A stretch of 64,000 bases of DNA from CBDATA01 sp965215615 (GTDB taxonomy: Bacteria > Acidobacteriota > Vicinamibacteria > Marinacidobacterales > Marinacidobacteraceae). The stretch covers positions 558,001 through 622,000 of the forward strand of contig OZ244068.1 in NCBI GenBank assembly GCA_965215615.1. Reading direction: 5' to 3'. Below the pieces are notes generated by a model. It saw only the letters and a program-made list of their open reading frames with translations. It was not told the DNA's origin and searched no databases. How positions within the stretch are numbered: the first letter of the stretch is position 1; each line of letters starts with the position of its first letter. The position numbers and the translations under genes are program-made. This document shows positions 25,349-34,105 of this stretch, piece after piece.

Positions 25349-26664
25349 GCGACGACTTCCTCTGGGAGAGTGGATTCGATCCGGGTGGCTTCGAGTCCCC
25401 GCGTCAGGTCGTGGATCAGATCCGCGGGGTCTTCGATGCCCACCGAGAGCCGGATGGTACCGGGCCCGATCCCGGCACCGCGCAGCTCGGCTTCGTCCAA
25501 CTGGCGATGGGTGGTGCTCGCCGGGTGGATGACGAGACTTTTCGAGTCTCCGACATTGGCGAGGTGCGAGAAGAGTTCGAGAGCCCGAATCATCCGGATG
25601 CCCGCCTCCCTTCCTCCTTCGAGGTCGAAGGAGAAGACCGACCCCGCGCCTCGGGGCAGGTAGCGGGCCACCAGGCTTTCGTAAGGACTGCCCGGAAGGC
25701 CCGGATGGGCGACGGACCGGATTTCTGGCCGCTCGTTCAGGAAACGGGCCACCGCGAGCGCATTTCCGGCGTGCCGCTCCATCCGCAGCGGAAGCGATTC
25801 GATCCCGGTCAGGAAAAGGAAGGCGTTGAACGGGGAGAGGCAGCCTCCGAGATCCCGGAGAGTTTCGGCGCGCAGCTTCATCAGGAAGCTGTACTCGCCG
25901 AAGGTGCCCCAGAACGGCAGGCCGTGGTACGCGGGAGAGGGCTCCACGAGACCGGGGTATCGCCCGTTGTCCCAGGGGAAACGTCCGGAATCCACCACCA
26001 CCCCGCCGATGCTGTTTCCGTGGCCGCCGAGGAACTTGGTGGCGGAATGGACGACCAGATCGGCACCCCACTTGAGGGGGCGGCAGAGCGCCGGAGTGGC
26101 GAAAGTGTTGTCCACCATCAGGGGGACACCCGAGCGGTGGGCGATTTCGGCGATCTTTTCGATGTCGAGAACGTTGCCGCCCGGATTGCCGATGGTTTCG
26201 CCGAAGAAAAGCCGGGTGGCCTCGGTTGCCGCCTCTTCCCAGGCAGCGGGCCGGTCGGGGTCCACGAAGCGGACCGAAAGCGAGAGCTTGCGGGCGAGGT
26301 GGCGCAACTGGGTGAGCGTCCCGCCGTAAAGCGCCCGGGAAGCGACGATGTGGTCGCCGGGCTCGAGCAGGGTGAAGAAAGTGGCGGCCTGGGCCGCGAG
26401 GCCGGAAGCGAAGCCGACGGCTCCGAGGCCGCCCTCGAGGCTCGCGACCCGCTCCTCGAAGGCCGCGACCGTCGGATTCATGATGCGGGAATAGGTGTTC
26501 CCGTATTCCTGCAGGTTGAAGTAAGCGGCCGCCGATTCCGGATCCTCGAAGACGTAGCTCGCGGTCTGGTAGATCGGCACCGCCCGGGCACCGGTGTGGG
26601 GGTCGGGGCGAGCCCCGGCGTGGACGGCGCGGGTGGCGAAGCCGAATTCGCGGTGGTCGCTCAT
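25336..26664 (-). CDS. metY: O-acetylhomoserine sulfhydrylase MetY
   Basis: The 442-residue protein is a Cys/Met-metabolism PLP enzyme. Visible landmarks are RAVHAGARPDPHTGARAVPI, YSRIMNPTVAAFEERVASLE, the PLP Lys in HSATKFLGGHG, and the MetY-type insert near GLPFWGTFGEYSF. It replaces the acetyl group of O-acetylhomoserine with sulfide to give homocysteine. MetX, which makes the substrate, is encoded 30 bases upstream, so the pair forms the direct-sulfhydrylation route of methionine synthesis. A ThiS-like carrier encoded in the same run could be an alternative sulfur donor. Confidence 0.95.
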   Translation of the reverse strand: MSDHREFGFATRAVHAGARPDPHTGARAVPIYQTASYVFEDPESAAAYFNLQEYGNTYSRIMNPTVAAFEERVASLEGGLGAVGFASGLAAQAATFFTLLEPGDHIVASRALYGGTLTQLRHLARKLSLSVRFVDPDRPAAWEEAATEATRLFFGETIGNPGGNVLDIEKIAEIAHRSGVPLMVDNTFATPALCRPLKWGADLVVHSATKFLGGHGNSIGGVVVDSGRFPWDNGRYPGLVEPSPAYHGLPFWGTFGEYSFLMKLRAETLRDLGGCLSPFNAFLFLTGIESLPLRMERHAGNALAVARFLNERPEIRSVAHPGLPGSPYESLVARYLPRGAGSVFSFDLEGGREAGIRMIRALELFSHLANVGDSKSLVIHPASTTHRQLDEAELRGAGIGPGTIRLSVGIEDPADLIHDLTRGLEATRIESTLPEEVVACPT

Positions 26665-26694
26665 GGGGGACGGAAGGTTATCGGGCCGGCTCCA

Positions 26695-27876
26695 TCAGTT
26701 CGCAAGCCCGAGAAACCGCCGGATCCACGGGGTCATCCGGTCGGCTTCGAGCAGGAAGGAATCGTGTCCGTAATCCGTCTCGATCCGGTGGGATTCCACC
26801 GGCTGGCCGGCGGCCCGGAGCGCTTCGGCGAGCTGTTCCGAATCCTCGGGAGGGTAGATCCAGTCGGAGGAGAACGAGAGGAGAAGGGTGCGGCAGCGAA
26901 AGCGGCGGACCGCCTCCACCAGATCGCCGCCCCCGTGCCGCGCTGCGAGGTCGAAGCGGGTGAGCGCCCGGGAGAGGAGCAGGTAGGCGTTCGCGTCGAA
27001 ACGGCGGGTGAACTTCTTCGCCTGGTGGCGCAGATAGGACTCGACCTGGAAATCGGCGCTCGTGACATCGTCCGAGAAATCGTCCCGATCCTGCAGCCGG
27101 CGGCCGAACTTCGCCTCCATGCCTCCGCGGGACAGGTAGGTGAGATGTCCCGCCATGCGCGCCACCCCGAGCCCGCGGACGGGAGGAGCGGAGGGCGGGT
27201 AGCGGCCGTCCTTCCAGTCGGGATCGGCGGTGATGGCGTTCCGGGCCAAGGCGTTCCAGCCGATTCCCTGGGCGGAGAGCGCCGGGGTGCTCGCGATGGG
27301 GATGACGACTTCCACTTCTTCGGGATGGCGGGCCGCCCATTCGAGCGCCTGCATCCCCCCGAGGGAGCCGCCGGTGACCGCAAGGAGCCGCTCCACCCCG
27401 AGCTCCCGGAGTCCGGCGCGCGTCGCCTCCACCAGATCGCCGACGCTCACCGGGGGAAAATCCGATCCCCAGGGGTCTCCTCCCGCCGCCCGCGGGCTCA
27501 GCGGGCCGGTGGTTCCTCCGCACCCTCCGAGGAGGCTCATGCAGACGACGTGGAAGCGCCCGGTGTCGAACGACTTGCCCGGCCCGATCATCGGATCCCA
27601 CCAGCCGATACCCGCACCCGCCCCGGCGAAGCCGAAGCCGTCCACCGCCGGCTCTTCGCTCCCGCCGAAGCCGGCGGCGTGGGCATCGGCGGAGAGCGCC
27701 GGGCACACCAGGATCGTGTTGCCGCGATCCGGGTCGGGTTCCCCCCAGGTCTCGCAGGCGATCTCGATGGCGGGGAGTTCCCGGCCGCTTTCGAGGCGAA
27801 ACGGGCCATCCGGACGAAGCGTGAGCCGCCGGTGCGGCCCCGCGTTCCCGACGGCTCTCTTCAGGCCCGCAGCCAT
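26695..27876 (-). CDS. metX: Homoserine O-acetyltransferase MetX
   Basis: The 393-residue alpha/beta hydrolase shows MetX landmarks: NTILVCPALSADAHAAG, GPGKSFDTGRFHVVCMSLLG, the nucleophile elbow TGGSLGGMQALEW (Ser), Asp in SFSSDWIYPP and His in DYGHDSFLLE. It makes O-acetylhomoserine (or the succinyl ester in some members; the acyl donor cannot be read with certainty). The start overlaps the TSUP gene by 16 bases. It is followed directly by metY. Confidence 0.93.
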   Translation of the reverse strand: MAAGLKRAVGNAGPHRRLTLRPDGPFRLESGRELPAIEIACETWGEPDPDRGNTILVCPALSADAHAAGFGGSEEPAVDGFGFAGAGAGIGWWDPMIGPGKSFDTGRFHVVCMSLLGGCGGTTGPLSPRAAGGDPWGSDFPPVSVGDLVEATRAGLRELGVERLLAVTGGSLGGMQALEWAARHPEEVEVVIPIASTPALSAQGIGWNALARNAITADPDWKDGRYPPSAPPVRGLGVARMAGHLTYLSRGGMEAKFGRRLQDRDDFSDDVTSADFQVESYLRHQAKKFTRRFDANAYLLLSRALTRFDLAARHGGGDLVEAVRRFRCRTLLLSFSSDWIYPPEDSEQLAEALRAAGQPVESHRIETDYGHDSFLLEADRMTPWIRRFLGLAN

Positions 27877-28574
27877 AGCGCCACCGCGAAGGCACAGGTG
27901 ACTGCTGCGACGACGAAGCGCAGCGCCCGCTCGCCGGCGCGGAGCGTGATCCGCACTCCGAGCAGGGCTCCCACGAAGGTTCCGGCGCCGAGAGTGAGCC
28001 CGGTCTTCCAGTCCACCACCCCGGCGCTCGTGAACACCGCGAGCGAAACGACCGAGAACAGCAGGATGCAGGCCACCTTGATCGCGTTGCCGGGAACGAG
28101 GCCGAGGCCCGCCCGCGAGGTCATCGCGAGCGAAAGGAAGCCCACGCCTGCCTGCACGAAGCCGCCGTAGAACCCGACCAGCAGGAAACCGGCGAAAAGC
28201 GCGGGGCCGGCCCGTTCCGGAGGCGGCTTTTCGGCGGCCGGCCCCTTGCCGTGGGAAAGAAACTGCAGGAGGGTGAACGCCACCATCACGATGGCGAGCG
28301 CGCGCAGGAAGGTCGCTTCGCCCACCCGGAGGGCGAGCGCGCTGCCGAATCCGGCTCCGAGCACCGCGGCGAATCCGAGCCCGGCGACGAGGCGCGCCGG
28401 AAGCTCTCCGGCCCGCTGGAAGGAGGCGGTGGCACCGCTCGTCTGGATGAGGATCGCGAGCCGGTTGGTTCCGTTCGCGACATCGTGCGGCAGCCCCAGG
28501 AAGATCAGGGTCGGGAGCGTCAGGAAGGATCCGCCGCCCGCGACGACGTTCAGGATGCCGGCGGCGACTCCCAC
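27861..28574 (-). CDS. TSUP (TauE/SafE) family sulfite/anion permease
   Basis: The 237-residue membrane protein has about seven or eight helices and the TSUP signature repeated in both halves: ILNVVAGGGSFLTLPTLIFL and VGFYGGFVQAGVGFLSLA. TSUP carriers export or import sulfite, sulfoacetate or related sulfur anions, which fits the adjacent metX, metY and msrB genes. The first GTG at 28574 cuts into helix 1; the hydrophobic segment continues upstream (LTAALLLVPVG) without an ATG, so the true start may be a rare codon near 28610 within the msrB end. Confidence 0.85.
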   Translation of the reverse strand: MGVAAGILNVVAGGGSFLTLPTLIFLGLPHDVANGTNRLAILIQTSGATASFQRAGELPARLVAGLGFAAVLGAGFGSALALRVGEATFLRALAIVMVAFTLLQFLSHGKGPAAEKPPPERAGPALFAGFLLVGFYGGFVQAGVGFLSLAMTSRAGLGLVPGNAIKVACILLFSVVSLAVFTSAGVVDWKTGLTLGAGTFVGALLGVRITLRAGERALRFVVAAVTCAFAVALWLRA

Positions 28575-28605
28575 CGGAACGAGCAGCAGGGCCGCGGTGA
28601 GCGGG

Positions 28606-29025
28606 TCAGCGGTCGTCTTCGTCTTCCCCGGAATCGAAATCGAGCGAGGCCGAGTTGATGCACCAGCGCTCTCCGGTTTCCTCCCGGGGGCCGTCCGGGA
28701 AGACGTGACCGAGGTGCGCTCCGCACTGGTCGCAGATGACTTCGGTGCGGATCATGCCGAGGCTCGTATCCAGCGAGGTGCGGATGGGCCCCCCTTCGGC
28801 CGGCCGGGTGAAGCTCGGCCATCCGCAGCCGGAGTCGTACTTGTCCCGGGAGGCGAAGAGGACGGCACCACAACAGACGCACCGGTAGTCGCCGGTTTCC
28901 TCGTTGTGGAGCCATTTGCCGGTGAAGGGACGCTCGGTGGCACCGCGGCGGGTCACCTCGAACTGTTCCTCGGTGAGCCGTTCCCGCCACTCGGTTTCCG
29001 GCCGGGATACCTTGGGTCTTGCCAT
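28606..29025 (-). CDS. msrB: Peptide-methionine (R)-S-oxide reductase MsrB
   Basis: This 139-residue enzyme has both zinc pairs (YRCVCCGAVLF and ICDQCGAHLGHVF), the GWPSFTRP substrate loop and the catalytic Cys in RWCINSASLDF. It reduces the R-sulfoxide of methionine in damaged proteins, using thioredoxin or a similar donor. No msrA is adjacent. It sits six bases downstream of a small membrane-protein gene and upstream of the TSUP gene in the sulfur-themed run. An acidic tail (GEDEDD) follows the domain. Confidence 0.95.
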   Translation of the reverse strand: MARPKVSRPETEWRERLTEEQFEVTRRGATERPFTGKWLHNEETGDYRCVCCGAVLFASRDKYDSGCGWPSFTRPAEGGPIRTSLDTSLGMIRTEVICDQCGAHLGHVFPDGPREETGERWCINSASLDFDSGEDEDDR

Positions 29026-29031
29026 AGCCTG

Positions 29032-29211
29032 TCAGCCGGCGATCCAGTTCCGGGTCACGATCAGCACCCAGAAGAGCACGAGGGCGATGGCCAGGGACCG
29101 CCCGAACTCCCGGAGCTTGCCCGACAGCCGGCGTTTCCGCTCCGCCGGCAGGATCGCATACACCACGCCGGCGAGCAGCAGCACGATCGCCGCGTTCCGG
29201 AACCGCAGCAT
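29032..29211 (-). CDS. Small two-helix membrane protein
   Basis: A 59-residue product starting MLRFRNAAIV has two likely membrane helices (about 6-22 and 39-54) joined by a basic loop (PAERKRRLSGKLREFGRS). No family is recognised. It fits exactly between the BNR-repeat gene (4 bases) and msrB (6 bases), so it is very likely a real gene. Its function is unknown. Confidence 0.7.
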   Translation of the reverse strand: MLRFRNAAIVLLLAGVVYAILPAERKRRLSGKLREFGRSLAIALVLFWVLIVTRNWIAG

Positions 29212-29215
29212 GGCT

Positions 29216-30286
29216 TCACCGTTCGGGTTCGAAGCGCACCGCATAGACCGGAGCGAGGTCGGCGGTGACGAGTTCCCAGGAGTCTCCGAGATCTTCCGAT
29301 ATCCAGAGTGCCCCGGTGGTGGTGGCCATGGCCAGCACCCGGCTTTCGGGATGGATGGCGAGTCCGTGCCGATAGACCACCGCGAAGGAGTGCTGCTGCG
29401 GGAGTCCGCGTCCGCCCGCTGTCCACGATCGCCCGCCGTCGGTGGTGCGGGCCACCACCATGCGGCCATCCACCGGGATCCGGTGTTCGTCCTTCACGAG
29501 CGGAACCGTCCACGCGATGTCCCGGTCTTCCGGATGGGCTTCCACCGCAAATCCGAAGGAGGAAGGCGTGACTTCGAGACTGGTCCAGGTTTCTCCGCCG
29601 TCGTCCGACCGGAAGAAGCCGTTGTGGTGCTGACACCACAGCCGATCCGGGTCGGCGGCGCTGCGACAAATGCGGTGCGGATCCTGGATGTCGGGATCCT
29701 CCCGCGATTCGGGGGGCATGTATTCGGCGAACATCCCCTTCGTCGCCGGGCGGAAGGAAGCGCCCCGATCCTCGCTGATCCACACGCCTCCGCAGGAGAC
29801 CGCGACCAGCAGGCGGCCGGGGGCCGGGCCGACCAGGATGGAGTGGATTCCGGGCTCCGGGTACCCCCCGCCGAACCACTTTTTGCGGCCAGGCTGATCC
29901 CAGAGCGCCTGGTTGAGCGTCCACGACTCGCCTCCGTCCGGGGAGCGGAAGAGCGCTCCGGGGATCGTTCCGGCGAGCAGCTCTCCCGGTTCTTCTCCAG
30001 CTTCGAGGCACCACAGCAGGTTGACCGACGGCCCCTTCTTCGAGGAGTCCGGTGCGAAGGCGGGGGCCGGAAGATCGCGGAAGGAGCGTCCCCCGTCTTC
30101 CGAAACCCGGAGCTTCACGCCGAAGTGGCCGAGATCGAGTGCCGCGTAGAGCCGGCCATCCGCCGGCACCGGGAGGATCTGGTTCACCGGGTCGCCGAGG
30201 AGTGCGGTCCGTTCGACCCGCCAGTCGCCTTTCTTCTTGCGGCGGAACCCGAGATATCCCTTGCGGGTCGCGGTGTGGAGAAGCAT
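29216..30286 (-). CDS. BNR/Asp-box beta-propeller protein (sialidase/sortilin-like fold)
   Basis: The 356-residue protein has repeated Asp-box motifs of the SxDxGxxW type: VSEDGGRSF, SPDGGESWTL, ISEDRGASF, SDDGGETWTS, TTDGGRSWTA and ISEDLGDSWE, giving a six- or seven-bladed propeller. No signal peptide is present, so it should be cytoplasmic. These are photosystem-assembly/sortilin-like propellers, not proven sialidases, and no catalytic set of a true sialidase can be assigned. The gene is two bases downstream of the MoaD/ThiS-like gene; I recall this pair recurring in other genomes. Confidence 0.85.
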   Translation of the reverse strand: MLLHTATRKGYLGFRRKKKGDWRVERTALLGDPVNQILPVPADGRLYAALDLGHFGVKLRVSEDGGRSFRDLPAPAFAPDSSKKGPSVNLLWCLEAGEEPGELLAGTIPGALFRSPDGGESWTLNQALWDQPGRKKWFGGGYPEPGIHSILVGPAPGRLLVAVSCGGVWISEDRGASFRPATKGMFAEYMPPESREDPDIQDPHRICRSAADPDRLWCQHHNGFFRSDDGGETWTSLEVTPSSFGFAVEAHPEDRDIAWTVPLVKDEHRIPVDGRMVVARTTDGGRSWTAGGRGLPQQHSFAVVYRHGLAIHPESRVLAMATTTGALWISEDLGDSWELVTADLAPVYAVRFEPER

Positions 30287-30288
30287 GG

Positions 30289-30558
30289 TCAGCCTCCGGA
30301 AAGTGCCTGCATGACGTGGATTTCGGATTTTCCGCCGACCGGATCACGGAGGTGGTCCCGGTCCCGGGTTCGTTTTCCGTCCACGAACACCGTCACGTGC
30401 TGGCGGAGCCGGCCCTGATCGTCGAGCAGGTAGGACTCGAGCGCCGGGTTCTCCCGGAAGACCGCCCGAAGCGCATCTGCGAGCGTCCCGGCCGGAGTCT
30501 CGACGCTCGGCGCTTCGAGGTGGCGACGGAGGTTCGGAGTGAAGTGAATCCGGGGCAC
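30289..30558 (-). CDS. MoaD/ThiS-like ubiquitin-fold sulfur carrier
   Basis: This 89-residue protein has the beta-grasp pattern (IHFTPNLRRHL, LRQHVTVFVDGKR) and ends in QALSGG followed directly by the stop codon. A free C-terminal Gly-Gly is the site that is adenylated and turned into a thiocarboxylate in MoaD, ThiS and related carriers. No moaE, thiG or E1-like adenylyltransferase gene is nearby. Because metY lies in the same run, a role as sulfur donor for homocysteine synthesis is possible, as described for the HcyS system; this is inference. The BNR-propeller gene follows after two bases. Confidence 0.85.
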   Translation of the reverse strand: MPRIHFTPNLRRHLEAPSVETPAGTLADALRAVFRENPALESYLLDDQGRLRQHVTVFVDGKRTRDRDHLRDPVGGKSEIHVMQALSGG

Positions 30559-30581
30559 GGCTTCGGCGTGGGCGGAGCAGG

Positions 30582-31442
30582 TTACTGGCCAGCGCGCAGA
30601 TGCTCGGCGAGGGGCGCGAGCGCCTGCTGGATCCGCTGCTGGTTGGTCGGGCCGAAGCGGACCAGGTGCTTGCTCGCCGGGTCCAGATCCTCGATCGCCT
30701 CTTCGAGATACTCGTAGCGGAGGGTCTGCTCCCGAAGCAGGATCGGCACCTGGGGAACCGGCACGGCCATCAGTCGCTCGATCGCGAGCAGCAGGGCCGT
30801 GGTGAAGCCCCGGTCGCTACGGCCGAGCTCGGCATAGGCCTCTTCCATGAGGGGGGTCACCTGATCGAGCGCCGCCGCCACCGCCGTCATGTCCGCCTCC
30901 GCGATCACGGCGGCGATCCCGTCGTAGCGGGCGTGGCTTTCCGGATGCGGTTCGAGGCCCGCTTCGGTGGTCCGGGTCCGGAAGCCGCCGGCGGGCGCGA
31001 GCCGGCGAAGGGCGCGACGGGGGCTCACCCCGTCTGCCACGTTGTCGGTGGCGATGGCGATCCGCCGCGCGATCTCGTCGGTCAGGAGCCATTCGAGCGC
31101 CTCCGGCCGTTCGGTCAGGGCGCGCAGCAGGTTGCGCAGCAGCGGATCGCTCTCATCGAGCGCCGGAAGATCCGGCCCTTCGGGTGCCTCGGGTGATTCG
31201 GCGGCTTCGCCAACCAGCGGGTCGGGAGTCGGATCGGCCGGTCCCTCTTCCCGGGAATTTCCCGACCGCAGGAACAGGAAGGCACCGACCGCCACGAGAA
31301 GAAGCGCACCCACGCCGATAAGAACCGGAACGCGATTCCCGCCCGATTCTCCGGCAGGCTTCTCCTTCTCGGGACCGCCCGATTCCACTTCCTCTTCGAG
31401 CCTTTCCTCGGGATCACCGAGGCTCCCGTCGAACCCGGACAT
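30582..31442 (-). CDS. DUF3014 membrane protein
   Basis: The 286-residue protein has an acidic cytoplasmic N-terminus, one membrane helix (PVLIGVGALLLVAVGAFLFL, about 39-58) and a periplasmic helical domain. LPALDESDPLLRNLLRAL, ARRIAIATDNVADG and the final GPTNQQRIQQAL are the DUF3014 landmarks I know. Function is unknown. It starts the long minus-strand run and is divergent from the MoxR operon across about 115 bases, the likely location of both promoters. Confidence 0.8.
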   Translation of the reverse strand: MSGFDGSLGDPEERLEEEVESGGPEKEKPAGESGGNRVPVLIGVGALLLVAVGAFLFLRSGNSREEGPADPTPDPLVGEAAESPEAPEGPDLPALDESDPLLRNLLRALTERPEALEWLLTDEIARRIAIATDNVADGVSPRRALRRLAPAGGFRTRTTEAGLEPHPESHARYDGIAAVIAEADMTAVAAALDQVTPLMEEAYAELGRSDRGFTTALLLAIERLMAVPVPQVPILLREQTLRYEYLEEAIEDLDPASKHLVRFGPTNQQRIQQALAPLAEHLRAGQ

Positions 31443-31556
31443 TCCGGCCAGTATATCGGGCGGAAAGCCGCCGATCCCGGTTCGCCACCCAGGCCGGTGC
31501 GACTAGACTCCGCCAATTCCGCGCTCCGCCGCACCGCCGGGCGCCGGGAAGTCATC

Positions 31557-33062
31557 TTGTCGAGTTCGTCCGGCTTGCCGTTTCACCCGCTCATCCGCAG
31601 TCTGGATGTGCGCCTGCGCCTGAAGCGCCTGTTCGCCGACCTCGGTTGGTTCGTCGCGGCGCTCGCGCTCGCGCTCGTGATTCCGCGCCTCGTCGGCGAG
31701 AGCGCCCCGCTGCTGGTCGGCGCGGTCGCTGCTCTCGGGAGCATCGGGCTGGCCTTCCGGTTCGTTCGGGGCGCGAGCCTTGCCGGGGCTGCCGCCGCCG
31801 GGGATGGAAGCGGCGGCCTCGCCGACGAATTCGGATCGGCGCAGTGGTTTTTCTCGCAGCCGCAGCAAACCGCCTGGGAGGCCCACCAGATCGCGCGGGC
31901 CCGCGGCATCGCCGACCGTTTGACCCCTTCCGAGCTCGTCCCGATCGAAGCCCCCCGCGCCACGCTCGGAGCGGTTTTTTCGTTCGTTCTGCTGGCGGCG
32001 CTCCTGTCGTTCTTCGAGGGGCCGCTGATCCCCGAAACCCTGCGCGCCCGCCTCGCCGAGAGCCTTGCCGGAGGTGGGGGAACCATGAATGCGCCGGTGG
32101 CGGGACTCGCGCCGGAGGAGGAAGCGGAGGACGCGCGACGCGAAGCGCGCTCGCCGGAGGAGGTTCTCGAAGCGCTGCGGGCGGGCGAGCTCCGCGCTCC
32201 CGAGGAGATCTTCGAGGAGGAGGCGGCGCTCGATGCGGCTCTCGCCCGGGCGATGGAGGAGCAGGCTTTCGGCGAATCGAGCGAAGAAGTGAGCGCGGCG
32301 CTCGCCGGCCTCGCCGAATCCCTCGAGGATGCCGAGTGGATGGAGGGCCTCGCCGAGGCCATGCAGGGAGCCGCCACCTCCGAGGAATTGAAGGCGCTTC
32401 TCGAGGCGCTCGAAGCGGATGGCGCTCTTGCCGAGGCTGCGGCCGAGATGGCGGAGATGCTCGAGGCCGGCATGGATCCGCAGGCTGCCTTCGAGCAACT
32501 CGCCGAGAACATGCAGGCGATGGAAGGGGACTCCATGGAGGCTCAGGCCGGTGGCGAAGGCCAGCAGATGCCCTTCCCCGGCGATGGTGAGGGAGGTGGC
32601 CAGCCGCAGGCCGGAGAGGGTGGCGGCGAGCCGGCGGGCGGGATGCCGCAAGGGGCCTCCGGGCTTTCCGGCGCAGTTCAGATGATGGCTGCCGAAGGCC
32701 AGATGGGCACCCCGATGCCGATGGACGCGGGGCCTGCCGGAAACATGACCGGCCCGGGAGGAGGAGGCGAATCCGATGTCTTCGGTAACTCGACGAGCCT
32801 CGAAGTCCAGCTCGCGATGGAGGCGATCCCGCCGTCCGAAGACACCGAACTCACCCCGGAGCAGATCATCGAGCGCCAGAGCCGCCGGGAAGATGCCACC
32901 GTGGACTTCCAGAGCGCTCGGTCGCTCGACGAATACGCGGAAGAAACCGTGGCCCGGACGCGCCCGATCCCCGCCGGGCTCCGCCCCCTGGTCCGTGCCT
33001 ATTTCCTGATGATCCGGGAGACGGTAACCGCCGAAGAACCCGAAGGAGCTGAAGAGCCATGA
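31557..33062 (+). CDS. Membrane protein of MoxR/Bat operon with acidic repeat-rich region
   Basis: A TTG at 31557 with a good ribosome site (GGGAAG) gives 501 residues; a GTG at 31497 is the alternative. Three helices lie near the N-terminus (about 27-70 and 135-152). A long acidic Ala/Glu region with repeated EALE and MEGLAEAM patterns follows, then a Gly/Met-rich low-complexity stretch (about 325-400) and a tail AGLRPLVRAYFLMIRE. Similar tails occur in DUF4175-like proteins beside MoxR and DUF58 genes. It probably works with the MoxR ATPase at the membrane, but the mechanism is unknown. The next gene overlaps by four bases (ATGA). Confidence 0.75.
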   Translation: MSSSSGLPFHPLIRSLDVRLRLKRLFADLGWFVAALALALVIPRLVGESAPLLVGAVAALGSIGLAFRFVRGASLAGAAAAGDGSGGLADEFGSAQWFFSQPQQTAWEAHQIARARGIADRLTPSELVPIEAPRATLGAVFSFVLLAALLSFFEGPLIPETLRARLAESLAGGGGTMNAPVAGLAPEEEAEDARREARSPEEVLEALRAGELRAPEEIFEEEAALDAALARAMEEQAFGESSEEVSAALAGLAESLEDAEWMEGLAEAMQGAATSEELKALLEALEADGALAEAAAEMAEMLEAGMDPQAAFEQLAENMQAMEGDSMEAQAGGEGQQMPFPGDGEGGGQPQAGEGGGEPAGGMPQGASGLSGAVQMMAAEGQMGTPMPMDAGPAGNMTGPGGGGESDVFGNSTSLEVQLAMEAIPPSEDTELTPEQIIERQSRREDATVDFQSARSLDEYAEETVARTRPIPAGLRPLVRAYFLMIRETVTAEEPEGAEEP

Positions 33063-34087
33063 CTTCCCCATCCGCGGTCGCGGAGGCGCCTTCGGGTGCC
33101 GAAATCGAGCGCCGCATCGAGACGTTCCGGGAACGCCACGACCGCATCCAGGAGGAGGTGGGCCGGGTCATCGTCGGAAACCGCGAGGTGGTGAGCGGGA
33201 TCATCACCTGCCTGCTCACCCGTGGCCACGTGCTCCTCGAGGGCATCCCGGGGCTTGGCAAGACCAAGATCGTGCAGACCCTTTCCGAAGCGATGCACCT
33301 CGACTTCAACCGGATCCAGTTCACGCCGGACCTGATGCCGGGGGACATCCTCGGCACCAACGTCGTCCGCGAGACCGAGACCGGCGAAAAGTATCTCGAC
33401 TTCCAGCCCGGGCCGATCTTCTGCCACCTGATGCTCGCCGACGAAGTCAACCGCGCCACCCCGAAGTCGCAGTCCGCCTTGCTCGAAGCGATGCAGGAAA
33501 AAAGCGTCTCGGTGGGGAACACCACCCACAAGCTGGAAGAGCCGTTCTTCGTGATGGCCACCCAGAACCCCATCGAGCTCGAGGGCACCTATCCGCTCCC
33601 CGAGGCCCAGATGGATCGCTTCCTGATGAAGCTGCGGATCGGCTACCCCGAAGAGGAGGAACTCCGGGAGATCGTGGATCGGACCACCGCCGTCGAAGAG
33701 CCCACCGCGAGCGCCATGGTGCGCCGTGAGGAAGTGCTCGAAATGCGCGAGACGGTGCTCTCGGTTCCGGTGGCCCGCCCGGTGCTGGACTACGCCATCC
33801 GGATCGCCATGGGGACCCATCCGGATTCGAAGTACGCCCATCCGCTCACCAATCGTTATGTCAAGTTCGGTGCCAGCCCGCGCGGGGTTCAGGCACTCGT
33901 GCTCTCCGGGAAGGTGCGCGCCCTGCTGGCCGGCCGGCCCCATGTCGCCGCCGAGGACATCCGGGCGAGCGTCAAGCCGGCGCTTCGCCACCGCCTGCTG
34001 CTCAACTTCGAGGGCGAGGCCGACAAGGTGGACCCGGATCACATCCTGGAGAACATCGTCGAGACCATTCGTCCTTCCGCCGCCTGA
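33059..34087 (+). CDS. MoxR-family AAA+ ATPase
   Basis: The 342-residue protein has Walker A (LLEGIPGLGKTKIVQ), Walker B (HLMLADEVNRATPKSQSALLE), sensor motifs (FVMATQNPIELEGTYPLPEA) and the C-terminal lid with the usual ASPRGVQALV. MoxR ATPases act as chaperones, often activating VWA-domain partners. Here the partners are the DUF58 and BatA-type proteins encoded directly downstream. It starts within the stop of the previous gene and is followed by DUF58 after 18 bases. Confidence 0.95.
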   Translation: MTSPSAVAEAPSGAEIERRIETFRERHDRIQEEVGRVIVGNREVVSGIITCLLTRGHVLLEGIPGLGKTKIVQTLSEAMHLDFNRIQFTPDLMPGDILGTNVVRETETGEKYLDFQPGPIFCHLMLADEVNRATPKSQSALLEAMQEKSVSVGNTTHKLEEPFFVMATQNPIELEGTYPLPEAQMDRFLMKLRIGYPEEEELREIVDRTTAVEEPTASAMVRREEVLEMRETVLSVPVARPVLDYAIRIAMGTHPDSKYAHPLTNRYVKFGASPRGVQALVLSGKVRALLAGRPHVAAEDIRASVKPALRHRLLLNFEGEADKVDPDHILENIVETIRPSAA

Positions 34088-34105
34088 AGCTCCCGGCCGC
34101 CGCCG

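Noticed and set aside
25312..28170. Long plus-strand open frame opposite metY and metX
   Set aside because: Composition is antisense-like and there are no motifs; both minus-strand enzymes have full catalytic sets.
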